From Jeongeupia sp. USM3 (GTDB taxonomy: Bacteria > Pseudomonadota > Gammaproteobacteria > Burkholderiales > Chitinibacteraceae): 64,000 bases of DNA. Each line of letters opens with the position of its first letter. The first letter of the stretch is position 1. The position numbers were made by a program, and so were the translations under genes. A model generated the notes under the pieces. The model had not been told where the DNA came from. It saw only the letters and a list, made by a program, of their open reading frames with translations, and ran no database searches. The stretch spans positions 3,348,001 to 3,412,000 of the forward strand of contig NZ_CP017668.1 of the NCBI RefSeq assembly GCF_001808185.1. Reading direction: 5' to 3'. Below are positions 54,718 to 63,391 of the stretch, in pieces.

Positions 54718-55788
54718 ATGTCCCGTCCGCTTCAGGTCCTGATCGACCCCGCCGCCATCGCCCACAATTACCGCCGGATGAAGTCGTTGGCACCAGCCTC
54801 GAAGGTTTACGCCGTGACCAAGGCCAACGGCTACGGTCACGGACTCGAGCGGGTCGTCGCGGCCCTGCCCGATGCCGACGGTTTTGCCTTGCTCGAGTTC
54901 GGCCGCGCGGTCGCCCTGCGCGAAGCCGGCGTCACCCGGCCGATCCTGATGCTCGAGGGCGTGTTCAGCGCCGATGAGCTGCTGCTGGCGTCGCGGCACG
55001 GCCTGAGCGTCGCCGTGCACGAGGAGCGCTCGCTGCACTGGCTGGAAACGCTGGCGCTGCCGAAGCCGCTCGACATCTATCTCAAGCTCAATACCGGCAT
55101 GAACCGGCTCGGCTTCGTCGCCGAGACCGCGCCGGCGGTGGCCGCACGGCTCAGGGCCTGCGCCAACGTCGCCGGCATCACCCTGATGACGCACTTTGCA
55201 AGCGCCGACGATCCAGGGCGCGGCATCGCGTCGCAGCTGGCGCGCTTCGACGCCGCGGCGGAGGGGCTCGGGCTGCCGATGACGCTCGCCAATTCGGCGG
55301 CGACCTTCGATTTTCCCCAAGTCCACCGCGACTGGGTCCGTCCCGGCGTGGCACTGTACGGCGCCACACCGTTCGCGCATCGCAGCGCCGCGTCGCTCGG
55401 GCTGATCGCGGCGATGAGCCTGCAGAGCGAAATCATCGGCGTGCAGGCCCTCGAGGCCGGCGACACCGTCGGCTACGGCGCGGCATTCACCGCGCCCGGG
55501 CCGATGCGCGTCGGCATCGTTGCCTGCGGCTATGCCGACGGCTACCCGCGCCATGCGCCGACCGGTACGCCGGTGCTCGTCGGTGGCGTGCGGACCCGCC
55601 TGCTCGGCCGCGTGTCGATGGACATGCTCGCCGTCGACCTGAGCGGGCTGCCGCAGGCGCAGATCGGCACGCCGGTCGAATTGTGGGGCAAGGATCTGCC
55701 GATCGACGAGGTCGCGACCGCCGCCGGCACCATCGGCTACGAGCTGATGTGCGCGGTTGCGCCGCGGGTACCGGCCCGGACGCTGTAA
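54718..55788 (+). CDS. alr: Alanine racemase
   Basis: Alr interconverts L- and D-alanine for peptidoglycan, using pyridoxal phosphate. The 356-residue protein has the PLP lysine in VYAVTKANGYGHG (K35), the second catalytic Tyr in VGYGAAFTAPG, and CGYADGYPRHAP and GRVSMDMLAVDL signatures. The length is normal. Confidence 0.96.
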   Translation: MSRPLQVLIDPAAIAHNYRRMKSLAPASKVYAVTKANGYGHGLERVVAALPDADGFALLEFGRAVALREAGVTRPILMLEGVFSADELLLASRHGLSVAVHEERSLHWLETLALPKPLDIYLKLNTGMNRLGFVAETAPAVAARLRACANVAGITLMTHFASADDPGRGIASQLARFDAAAEGLGLPMTLANSAATFDFPQVHRDWVRPGVALYGATPFAHRSAASLGLIAAMSLQSEIIGVQALEAGDTVGYGAAFTAPGPMRVGIVACGYADGYPRHAPTGTPVLVGGVRTRLLGRVSMDMLAVDLSGLPQAQIGTPVELWGKDLPIDEVATAAGTIGYELMCAVAPRVPARTL

Positions 55789-55935
55789 CGGCCTGTTGAT
55801 CGGCCTCGTAAACCCGCACGGCTTTCATTACAATCTTTCGTTTTGGCACTTTTCCCGCGCGAATCCGTTGTGCATTGCTGACGGCGTCGCGGGCCGGGCC
55901 AGATCCCTCATTTCATTCAACCTGCAGGTTGCATC

Positions 55936-57159
55936 ATGGCATTGATCGTCCAGAAGTACGGCGGCACCTCGGTTGGCACGCCCGAGCGCATCAAGAACGT
56001 CGCGCGGCGCGTCGCCAAGTTCAAGGCCCAGGGCCACGACATCGTCGTCGTCGTTTCCGCGATGAGCGGCGAGACCAACCGGCTGATCGCGCTCGCCAAG
56101 GAAATCCAGGCGAATCCCGATCCGCGCGAACTCGACGTGATCGTCTCGACCGGCGAACAGGTCACCATCGGCCTGCTGGCGATGGCGCTCAAGGAAATGG
56201 GCGTCGACGCGAAGTCGTACACCGGCGGCCAGGTCAAGATCCTCACCGATTCGACCCACACCAAGGCCCGCATCCAGTCGATCGACGACGATGCGATGCG
56301 CGCCGACCTGAATGCCGGCCGCGTGGTCATCGTCGCCGGCTTCCAGGGGGTCGACCCGCAGGGCAACATCACCACACTGGGCCGCGGCGGTTCGGACACC
56401 TCGGGCGTGGCGCTGGCCGCGGCGCTGAAGGCCGACGAATGCCAGATCTATACCGACGTCGACGGCGTCTACACCACCGACCCGCGCGTCGTGCCCGAAG
56501 CCAAGAAGCTCAAGACCATCACCTTCGAGGAAATGCTCGAGATGGCCAGCCTCGGCTCCAAGGTGCTGCAAATCCGCTCGGTGGAGTTCGCCGGCAAGTA
56601 CAACGTCAAACTGCGCGTGCTGTCCTCGTTCCAGGAAGAGGGTGAGGGCACGCTGATTACCTTCGAGGAAGACCCGAACATGGAAAAGCCAGTCGTCTCC
56701 GGCATCGCCTTCAACCGTGACGAAGCCCGCATCAACGTGACCGGCGTGCCGGACAAGCCCGGCATCGCCTACCAGATCCTCGGCCCGGTCTCGGATGCCA
56801 ACATCGACGTCGACATGATCATCCAGAACGTCGGCAAGGACGGCACCACCGACTTCAGCTTCACCGTACCGAAGCCGGATCTGGCCCGCACGATCAAGGT
56901 GCTCGAAGGCGTGCAGGCGCACATCGGCGCGGCGCAGATCGACGGCGACGACAAGATCTGCAAGATCTCGATCGTCGGCGTCGGCATGCGCTCGCACGTC
57001 GGCGTTGCGGCAACGATGTTCCGCACGCTGGCCGAAGAGGGCATCAACATCCAGATGATCTCGACGTCGGAAATCAAGATCTCGGTCATCGTCGACGAGA
57101 AGTACCTCGAGCTCGCCGTACGCGTGCTGCACAAGGCTTTCGGCCTCGACAAGGGCTGA
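55936..57159 (+). CDS. lysC: Aspartate kinase
   Basis: This enzyme phosphorylates aspartate in the first step to lysine, threonine, methionine and diaminopimelate. The 407-residue protein has the kinase start VQKYGGTSVGTPERIKNVA, VSTGEQVTIGLLAMAL, GRGGSDTSGVALAAAL and two C-terminal ACT domains (about 270-400) for feedback control. The 148 bases before it hold no gene. It is the usual single-function form of betaproteobacteria. Confidence 0.97.
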   Translation: MALIVQKYGGTSVGTPERIKNVARRVAKFKAQGHDIVVVVSAMSGETNRLIALAKEIQANPDPRELDVIVSTGEQVTIGLLAMALKEMGVDAKSYTGGQVKILTDSTHTKARIQSIDDDAMRADLNAGRVVIVAGFQGVDPQGNITTLGRGGSDTSGVALAAALKADECQIYTDVDGVYTTDPRVVPEAKKLKTITFEEMLEMASLGSKVLQIRSVEFAGKYNVKLRVLSSFQEEGEGTLITFEEDPNMEKPVVSGIAFNRDEARINVTGVPDKPGIAYQILGPVSDANIDVDMIIQNVGKDGTTDFSFTVPKPDLARTIKVLEGVQAHIGAAQIDGDDKICKISIVGVGMRSHVGVAATMFRTLAEEGINIQMISTSEIKISVIVDEKYLELAVRVLHKAFGLDKG

Positions 57160-57184
57160 TTTCGCACTATTTCCGCCAAGGCGG

Positions 57185-57213
57185 TTGACGGGTTTTCGGA
57201 CCGCAGGTAATAT
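57185..57213 (+). promoter_or_regulatory. Putative promoter of the tRNA cluster
   Basis: TTGACG (57185-57190) and TAATAT (57208-57213) are 17 bases apart. They end 15 bases before tRNA-Ser, suiting one transcript for the three tRNAs. Confidence 0.55.
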
Positions 57214-57228
57214 CCAGCCTCCCTTGAC

Positions 57229-57322
57229 GGAGACGTGGATGAGTGGCTGAAATCACTCCCCTGCTAAGGGAGCATAGGGGCCAAAACCTCTATCGAGGGT
57301 TCGAATCCCTCCGTCTCCGCCA
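57229..57322 (+). tRNA. tRNA-Ser (anticodon GCT)
   Basis: This 94-base class II tRNA has a GGAGACG/CGTCTCC acceptor stem, a long variable arm and encoded CCA. The anticodon stem CTCCC/GGGAG encloses CTGCTAA, giving GCT, which reads AGC/AGU. Confidence 0.95.
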
Positions 57323-57362
57323 GCGGACCTCGCAGTACCGCAGTAAGCAAGAAAGTAACAGT

Positions 57363-57439
57363 GCACCCGTAGCTCAGTTGGATAGAGTATCTGGCTACGA
57401 ACCAGAGGGTCGGGCGTTCGAATCGCTCCGGGTGCACCA
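57363..57439 (+). tRNA. tRNA-Arg (anticodon ACG)
   Basis: This 77-base cloverleaf has a GCACCCG/CGGGTGC acceptor, anticodon stem TCTGG/CCAGA around CTACGAA, and CCA. The anticodon is ACG, presumably inosine-modified to read CGU/CGC/CGA. Confidence 0.95.
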
Positions 57440-57453
57440 TTACTCTTCTCGAA

Positions 57454-57529
57454 GTCCCCATCGTCTAGAGGCCTAGGACACCACCCTTTCACGGTGACTA
57501 CCGGGGTTCGAATCCCCGTGGGGACGCCA
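57454..57529 (+). tRNA. tRNA-Glu (anticodon TTC)
   Basis: This 76-base cloverleaf has a GTCCCCA/TGGGGAC acceptor, CCTTTCACGG anticodon region (TTC) and CCA. Its D-loop contains CCTAGG (57472-57477), the same hexamer that IS481-type copies 3 and 4 have duplicated; this copy is not occupied. Confidence 0.95.
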
Positions 57530-58211
57530 TCTTGACCTCCGGTTGAGATTTGGCCATCGGCATGCAGATTCCTCGCCTGCCGGCATCGTTGCTCGACATA
57601 CCGTCGCATACGGCAACGCTTTTCCCGTTTTGATTGAAATTCAATAGCCAGCTTCGGCATGAAGCGCCCGACAGCTGCTTTGCCAACGCTGCCGATCTTC
57701 GGCCGCGCATCGCCTGCCTGCTCGCTTCGCCGAGCCGATCAGACCGTCGAACAGGACTTGCGTGTTCCGGTTGCGCCAAGGAACTGAGCTGGACGTCCCG
57801 TTGCAGGTGATCTGCATGTGATTCGTGCCGGGGCACTTGCGGCCCGGCAAGCTGCGTCGGCCCAGTCCTGCGCCGGCGCTGTCCGGATCGCGTGTGGCAG
57901 GGGGCCGTCAGCGAGCGTTTCCTCGGTAGCAGCGTTGCGAAAGCAGAACGGCCACACCGGGCTGGCTGCGCTGATGCGCACTTTGCGCAGCACCGTGCTG
58001 CACCTGTGCTGTCGGCATGGAGGAAGCCCGGTTCTTGCGCGATGCCCTGCCAGTCTGGCCGGCCGTGTTGGCCGGATGCACTTGACCACGCCGCAAGTCG
58101 CACGTCGGCCGCTGGCCCGGTCGAAAGCCCGTCCGCTTTGCGGCGATGGCGATAGAATCATGCGAGTGAAATGTTCCGACTGACCGTTCATCCCGGATGG
58201 AGGCCAATCCG
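57530..58211. other. Unassigned region after tRNA-Glu
   Basis: About 680 bases hold no frame that I can match to a family. Several open frames of 120-200 codons exist on both strands but overlap each other and have no motif. This could be a decayed gene or the left edge of a T6SS island next to tRNA-Glu; no copy of the tRNA-Glu 3' end is seen further right in the window. Confidence 0.4.
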
Positions 58212-58607
58212 ATGCCCATGCCCCATGTGTGTGGCGGCGCGACACTGCAGTGCAGCTTCGGCGTGGCACCGGCCGTGCTGAACGTGCTGCCGATGAACCG
58301 CGTGCTGCTCGGCAGCATGCCGGCGGCGACGCTGATGGACCACATTCCCATCGTCAACATCACGCCGTTTGCGATGTGCCAGAGCATGGCCAATCCGGTC
58401 GTGGCGGCGGCGACGGCGGCCAAGCTCGGGGTGTTCTCGCCGATGCCGTGCGTGCCGATGACGCCGGCACCGTGGATTCCCGGCGGGGCGACGACGGTGC
58501 TGGTCGGCAACATGCCGGCGCTGAGTGCCGGCGGCACGCTGATGTGCAACTGGGGCGGGGTGATCAAGGTGGTGTCGCCGGGGCAGGTCAACACGCTCTT
58601 GCCCTAG
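58212..58607 (+). CDS. PAAR-like DUF4280 T6SS tip protein
   Basis: This 131-residue protein of the DUF4280 family has a PAAR-like beta-helical cone expected to cap VgrG and carry cargo. Visible: HVCGGATLQCSFG, GSMPAATLMDHIP, and GNMPALSAGGTLMCNWGG, with paired Cys/His that may hold a metal. GGAGG (58199-58203) is 8 bases before the ATG at 58212. Its TAG stop is the target of IS copy 3 (CCTAGG), so the IS begins one base beyond the stop codon's own G. Confidence 0.85.
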   Translation: MPMPHVCGGATLQCSFGVAPAVLNVLPMNRVLLGSMPAATLMDHIPIVNITPFAMCQSMANPVVAAATAAKLGVFSPMPCVPMTPAPWIPGGATTVLVGNMPALSAGGTLMCNWGGVIKVVSPGQVNTLLP

Positions 58608-59554
58608 GTGTGAAGAGTCAAGACGTTGTTTTTCGTTGCTGAGAGACGGGACATGGGCACGTGGCAGCCGATGCCGTGATGCGGACGGTGCCAGTTGTAA
58701 TAATGATTCCAATACCTCAGGACTGCGCCGCGCTCATCCGAGTGTTGATAGGTTTGGCCGTAGGCCCATTCGCGCAGCGCGGACTGGATGAAGCGCTCGG
58801 CCTTGCCGTTGGTTTGCGGTCGGTAGGCGCGGGTGAACCTCTGCTTAATGCCCAGTTCAACGCAAACGCGGCCGAAGTCATGGGAGCGGAAGGCGGGCCC
58901 GTTATCGGTGATCAGGCGCTGGAGCGGTACGCCCAGCGTTTTGAAGTAGTCGTTGGCCGCACGCAGGAAGTCGATGGCGCTGGCGCGGCGCTCGTCGGGG
59001 TAGAGTCGGGTGAAGGCGATGCGACTATGGTCGTCGATCGCCACGAACAGATATTCCCAGCCGCTGTTTCGGCTGTTCTGGCGACGATCGCCGGTGATGC
59101 GATGGCCGACCTGCTCGAAGCGGGCGAGCTTCTTGATGTCGACGTGCAGCAGTTCGCCGGGCGTTTCGCGCTCGTAGCGCTGCACAGGCTCTGCGGGCTG
59201 CAGGTCGCTTAACCGCGATAGCCCTGCGTGTCGCAGCACGCGACTGACGGTTGCTTTGGACACGCCGATATAGCTTGCGATGCGAGCCTGCAGGAACAGC
59301 TTGCGACGCAATTCGATGATCGTCAGGGCAACGCTGGGCGCAATGGCACGTGGCGAGCGCTCGGGACGCGAGGATTTGTCGAGCAAGGCAGCCGCGCCGC
59401 CGACCAGATAGCGGCCCAGCCACTTGCGGGTGGTGACCGCGCTTACGCCATGGCGTGCCGCCGCCGCCGCGGTCGACAAACCATGCTCGGTGATGTCCTG
59501 AACCATTTCCAGGCGACGCAGATACGTCAGTCGGGCATTCTTATGTGTGTTCAT
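58604..59554 (-). CDS. IS481-family transposase (copy 3)
   Basis: This intact 316-residue DDE transposase is the same as copy 1 apart from the penultimate codons set by the target: it ends CTT CAC ACC TAG. The TAG is read from the CCTAGG target on the opposite strand, where CTAG also gives the PAAR-like gene its stop. Confidence 0.93.
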   Translation of the reverse strand: MNTHKNARLTYLRRLEMVQDITEHGLSTAAAAARHGVSAVTTRKWLGRYLVGGAAALLDKSSRPERSPRAIAPSVALTIIELRRKLFLQARIASYIGVSKATVSRVLRHAGLSRLSDLQPAEPVQRYERETPGELLHVDIKKLARFEQVGHRITGDRRQNSRNSGWEYLFVAIDDHSRIAFTRLYPDERRASAIDFLRAANDYFKTLGVPLQRLITDNGPAFRSHDFGRVCVELGIKQRFTRAYRPQTNGKAERFIQSALREWAYGQTYQHSDERGAVLRYWNHYYNWHRPHHGIGCHVPMSRLSATKNNVLTLHT

Positions 59555-59648
59555 CCGGTGTCTTGTTCTGTGACTGGGGGTTTGGCGATTTCCAGTCTCG
59601 CAGAACTTCTCCGGGTGAACACCCGAAACAACCTATTGAACCTTCACA
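58609..59648 (-). mobile_element. IS481-type insertion sequence, copy 3
   Basis: This 1,040-bp element is flanked by CCTAGG at 58603-58608 and 59649-59654. It shares with copy 4 a base in the left-end leader (AAACCCCC where copies 1 and 2 have AACCCCCC), so copies 3 and 4 are closest relatives. Confidence 0.95.
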
Positions 59649-59649
59649 C

Positions 59650-60600
59650 CTAGGTGTGAAGAGTCAAGACGTTGTTTTTCGTTGCTGAGAGACGGGACAT
59701 GGGCACGTGGCAGCCGATGCCGTGATGCGGACGGTGCCAGTTGTAATAATGATTCCAATACCTCAGGACTGCGCCGCGCTCATCCGAGTGTTGATAGGTT
59801 TGGCCGTAGGCCCATTCGCGCAGCGCGGACTGGATGAAGCGCTCGGCCTTGCCGTTGGTTTGCGGTCGGTAGGCGCGGGTGAACCTCTGCTTAATGCCCA
59901 GTTCAACGCAAACGCGGCCGAAGTCATGGGAGCGGAAGGCGGGCCCGTTATCGGTGATCAGGCGCTGGAGCGGTACGCCCAGCGTTTTGAAGTAGTCGTT
60001 GGCCGCACGCAGGAAGTCGATGGCGCTGGCGCGGCGCTCGTCGGGGTAGAGTCGGGTGAAGGCGATGCGACTATGGTCGTCGATCGCCACGAACAGATAT
60101 TCCCAGCCGCTGTTTCGGCTGTTCTGGCGACGATCGCCGGTGATGCGATGGCCGACCTGCTCGAAGCGGGCGAGCTTCTTGATGTCGACGTGCAGCAGTT
60201 CGCCGGGCATTTCGCGCTCGTAGCGCTGCACAGGCTCTGCGGGCTGCAGGTCGCTTAACCGCGATAGCCCTGCGTGTCGCAGCACGCGACTGACGGTTGC
60301 TTTGGACACGCCGATATAGCTTGCGATGCGAGCCTGCAGGAACAGCTTGCGACGCAATTCGATGATCGTCAGGGCAACGCTGGGCGCAATGGCACGTGGC
60401 GAGCGCTCGGGACGCGAGGATTTGTCGAGCAAGGCAGCCGCGCCGCCGACCAGATAGCGGCCCAGCCACTTGCGGGTGGTGACCGCGCTTACGCCATGGC
60501 GTGCCGCCGCCGCCGCGGTCGACAAACCATGCTCGGTGATGTCCTGAACCATTTCCAGGCGACGCAGATACGTCAGTCGGGCATTCTTATGTGTGTTCAT
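59650..60600 (-). CDS. IS481-family transposase (copy 4)
   Basis: This 316-residue DDE transposase has one missense change from the other copies, Thr131 to Met, just before the first catalytic strand (GELLHVDIKK). The catalytic residues are intact. The stop TAG comes from the shared CCTAGG. Confidence 0.93.
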   Translation of the reverse strand: MNTHKNARLTYLRRLEMVQDITEHGLSTAAAAARHGVSAVTTRKWLGRYLVGGAAALLDKSSRPERSPRAIAPSVALTIIELRRKLFLQARIASYIGVSKATVSRVLRHAGLSRLSDLQPAEPVQRYEREMPGELLHVDIKKLARFEQVGHRITGDRRQNSRNSGWEYLFVAIDDHSRIAFTRLYPDERRASAIDFLRAANDYFKTLGVPLQRLITDNGPAFRSHDFGRVCVELGIKQRFTRAYRPQTNGKAERFIQSALREWAYGQTYQHSDERGAVLRYWNHYYNWHRPHHGIGCHVPMSRLSATKNNVLTLHT

Positions 60601-60694
60601 CCGGTGTCTTGTTCTGTGACTGGGGGTTTGGCGATTTCCAGTCTCGCAGAACTTCTCCGGGTGAACACCCGAAACAACCTATTGAACCTTCACA
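59655..60694 (-). mobile_element. IS481-type insertion sequence, copy 4 (tandem)
   Basis: This 1,040-bp element is in the same orientation as copy 3 and separated from it by a single CCTAGG. CCTAGG also follows at 60695-60700. The pair forms a head-to-tail tandem with three identical hexamers. Confidence 0.95.
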
Positions 60695-60776
60695 CCTAGG
60701 TGCTGTAGAACGCTGCGCCTTGCCAAAGCCGAATGACGCCCGAGCGCAGTTCGGCAACGCGCATGACGGCCGGTGC

Positions 60777-61328
60777 CTAGTCGTGCCCCTGCCAGCGCCG
60801 CCACCACCAGGCGAGGCGCGAGATCGGCTTGTTCTCGGCGTCGAGCGGGCGGCCGTCGGTATGGAAGCCTTCCGCCGGGCCGGCCGGTTTGCCGTCGACG
60901 AAGCGGTGGCGCTCGGCAAGCCGGCCGTTGGCGTGGAAGCGCTGCTGCAGCCCGTGCAGCTTGCCCTGCCGGTAGCGGCTGTGCTGGGCCAGACGTCCAT
61001 CCGGATGGAAAACCTTGGCATCGCCATGCGCGATGCCGAGCCGGTAGCTGGCGGTGTGCAGCAGCTTGCCGTCGGGGCCGAAGAAGCTCGCCGGGCCGTG
61101 CAGGGCGTTGTCGGCGTACTGCATCCGGGCGGCGAGCTTGCCGTTCGGGTGCAGCAGCTGGAACGGGCCGTGCAGGGCGCCCTGCTGATAGGCGAGCTGC
61201 GCCAGCGGCCTGCCTGCCTCGCGGATCTGCAGCGCACCCTGCAACGCGCCGCCGGCGAGGGTGCCGGTCAGCCGGGTCTGCTCGCGTTCCAGATCCAGTG
61301 TCTGTATGTCGTCCACGGCCTTGTCCAT
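60777..61328 (-). CDS. MORN/YwqK-like repeat protein of the T6SS locus
   Basis: This 183-residue protein has about five repeats of the form Y-x-x-G-x-L-H-G-P/hydrophobic-x-P-D/N-G-K/R-L (YQQGALHGPFQLLHPNGKL; FFGPDGKLLHTASY; FHPDGRLAQHSRYRQGKLHG in part). Repeats of this type are annotated as YwqK-family antitoxins and are common beside VgrG and PAAR genes. The start overlaps the vgrG stop (ATGA), so the two are coupled. Immunity or adaptor function is inferred; no toxin partner is evident between it and the IS pair. Confidence 0.7.
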   Translation of the reverse strand: MDKAVDDIQTLDLEREQTRLTGTLAGGALQGALQIREAGRPLAQLAYQQGALHGPFQLLHPNGKLAARMQYADNALHGPASFFGPDGKLLHTASYRLGIAHGDAKVFHPDGRLAQHSRYRQGKLHGLQQRFHANGRLAERHRFVDGKPAGPAEGFHTDGRPLDAENKPISRLAWWWRRWQGHD

Positions 61329-63346
61329 CAGTTGAGTTTGACGATGCCGCCCTTGACGGTGAGCATGCCGCCGCCGTCGACGGTCTGTTCGGCGGCGGCC
61401 TTGTTCATCAGGCTGACGCCGGCGTCGTTGGTCAGCGTCGTGCCGGCCTTGTTATCGAGCGAGGTGCCCGCCTTGTTGGTCAGCGATGTCCCGGCCTTGT
61501 TGGTCAGCGCCGTGCCGGCCTGGTTGGTCAGCGCGCCGTCGCTCTTGGCGGTGTAGTCGCCGGTGCTTTGCAGTGTCAGCGTGCCGCCGACCTTGATCGT
61601 CAGGTTACCGTCGATCGTCAGCGTGTAGTCGCCGCCGATCTTGTGCTCGAACTTGCCGCCGGTGCTGTGGCTCTGGTCGCCGCCGACCTTGACCGTGCGC
61701 TTGTCCTTGATGTCGACAGTCTCGGTGCCGGTTTTCACCGTGACGCTGCGGTTGCCCTTGTCGATCGTCGTCGTGTCGTTGCCTTCGCTGACGGTGCGGG
61801 TACGGTCGTTCTTCACCGTCAGCTTCTCGTCGTGGCCGACGGTCGTGCTGCTGTCGTTGAGGATATTGGCGTTGAAGTCCTTCTGCGCCTGCAGGAACAC
61901 TTCCTCGCTGTTTTTCTTGTCCTCGAAACGCAGCTCGTTGAAGCCGCCGCCGCCCTTGCTCGAATTGGTCTTGATGCCGCTCTGGGTCTGGTTGGCCGGC
62001 AGCGCATACGGCAGGCTGTTGTCGCCGTTGTAGACGCAGCCCGTCACCAGCGGCCGGTCCGGATCGCCGTCGATGAAGGTGATGATCACTTCCTGGCCGA
62101 TGCGCGGAATGAACTGGGCGCCGAAGCCCTTGCCGGTCCACGCCTGCGCCACGCGCACCCAGCACGAGCTGGCTTCGTCGTTCTTGCCGTCACGGTCCCA
62201 TGGGAACTGGATCTTGATCCGGCCGTACTGGTCGGTCCAGATTTCCTCGCCGGACTTGCCGACCACCGTCGCGATCTGCGTGTGCATGTACGGTTTCGGC
62301 GTCTGCCGCAACGGCCGGTACGGCGTGGCCTTGGGGATCGCCTCGAAGCGGTTGGCGTAGTGCTGGTGATCGCCGTCGTGGGTCACCGCGGTCACCAGCC
62401 ACTCGATGTTTGCGGCGGCGTTGTCGTGGCCGGTCAGCGTGAACGTATGCCCCGGCACCAGCCAGCGGCAGTCGCTCTCGCCGACAAAACGCAGCGCCTG
62501 GCTGCGCAGCGCATTGACGCGCTGTTTGGCCAGCGTGTCGCCAGTCGCCTTCACCGTGTAGCCGCCCGGATGCTCGTAACGGCTCAGCGGGCCGTCCTTG
62601 GCCTGCGCCTGCGTGTACAGCGCGGTCGTCGGCGTGGTGAACTCGTAATCGGTGGTCCGGTGGCCGGTGCTGACCGCCTGTTGCTGCAGCTGGCCATCGC
62701 GGATCGCGTGCAGCGCCCGCCCGCCCATGTCGCCGGGCTTGAAGGCGATGCTCGCCGCGTTCGGACAGGCCGGAAACGCGTCGTTGTTGTCGGCCAGTAC
62801 CAGCGTGTGCTTGCCGGCGGCATGGGTGAAGAACCAGAAGATGCCCTCGTCCTCGAGCAGCCGCGAGACGAAGGCGAAATCGCTCTCGCCGTACTGAACG
62901 CAATACTCGCGCGCCGTATAGCTGGCATTGAGCTTGAGCTGGTAATCGCTGAAACCGTGCACCGCAAACACCGCCTTGACGATGTCCGGCGCGGTCTTGT
63001 TCTGGAATATGCGGTTGTTGCTCGCCAGCGTCAGCCACCACAGCCATGGTCGCAGCGTGACGGCGTAGCGATCAAAACCGCCGCTGCCGTCGAGCGGCAG
63101 CTGGCCGATCTCGGCGCAAAGGCCGTCGAGCGGGCGCTTGTCGCTGTCGTTGTTCAGCGAGAGCGTGACGTGCTTGGCGATCGTGTCGCCCAGCGTCAAT
63201 GCGCTAGCGCTGACGCACTGCACGCCGATCTCGCCGAGCGCGTTCAAGGCTTCGTGGCCGCTGAAGGCGTTGGTGTACAGCGCGTCGAGCGGCGCAGTCG
63301 CGGTGAGGCTGAGCGAGGTGTTGGAGTCGGTAGGGCGGGTCGGCAC
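61328..63346 (-). CDS. vgrG: T6SS spike protein VgrG (second)
   Basis: This 672-residue VgrG has a gp27-like part (NKTAPDIVKAVFAVHGFSDY; YCVQYGESDFAFVSRLLEDE), an OB/gp5 part (GFGAQFIPRIGQEVIITFIDG) and a long beta-helix needle whose end is built from short repeats (TNQAGTALTNKAGTSL type, about 625-650). It lacks the DUF2345 and extra tail of the first VgrG and is only distantly similar, so the two likely carry different cargo. The start is a GTG; no in-frame ATG is near. Confidence 0.93.
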   Translation of the reverse strand: MPTRPTDSNTSLSLTATAPLDALYTNAFSGHEALNALGEIGVQCVSASALTLGDTIAKHVTLSLNNDSDKRPLDGLCAEIGQLPLDGSGGFDRYAVTLRPWLWWLTLASNNRIFQNKTAPDIVKAVFAVHGFSDYQLKLNASYTAREYCVQYGESDFAFVSRLLEDEGIFWFFTHAAGKHTLVLADNNDAFPACPNAASIAFKPGDMGGRALHAIRDGQLQQQAVSTGHRTTDYEFTTPTTALYTQAQAKDGPLSRYEHPGGYTVKATGDTLAKQRVNALRSQALRFVGESDCRWLVPGHTFTLTGHDNAAANIEWLVTAVTHDGDHQHYANRFEAIPKATPYRPLRQTPKPYMHTQIATVVGKSGEEIWTDQYGRIKIQFPWDRDGKNDEASSCWVRVAQAWTGKGFGAQFIPRIGQEVIITFIDGDPDRPLVTGCVYNGDNSLPYALPANQTQSGIKTNSSKGGGGFNELRFEDKKNSEEVFLQAQKDFNANILNDSSTTVGHDEKLTVKNDRTRTVSEGNDTTTIDKGNRSVTVKTGTETVDIKDKRTVKVGGDQSHSTGGKFEHKIGGDYTLTIDGNLTIKVGGTLTLQSTGDYTAKSDGALTNQAGTALTNKAGTSLTNKAGTSLDNKAGTTLTNDAGVSLMNKAAAEQTVDGGGMLTVKGGIVKLN

Positions 63347-63391
63347 GGCTGGGCTCGGTGATGCTTGCAGGCTGGAAAAATGTCCGGTGGC

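Noticed and set aside
57739..58269. 176-codon minus-strand open frame after tRNA-Glu
   Set aside because: It overlaps other open frames on both strands and the PAAR-like gene start, with no motif or ribosome site.
61435..61540. Short repeated DNA near the end of the second vgrG, looking like a tandem repeat or CRISPR fragment
   Set aside because: It encodes in-frame beta-helix repeats (TNKAGTSL type) of VgrG; units are too short and have no spacers.
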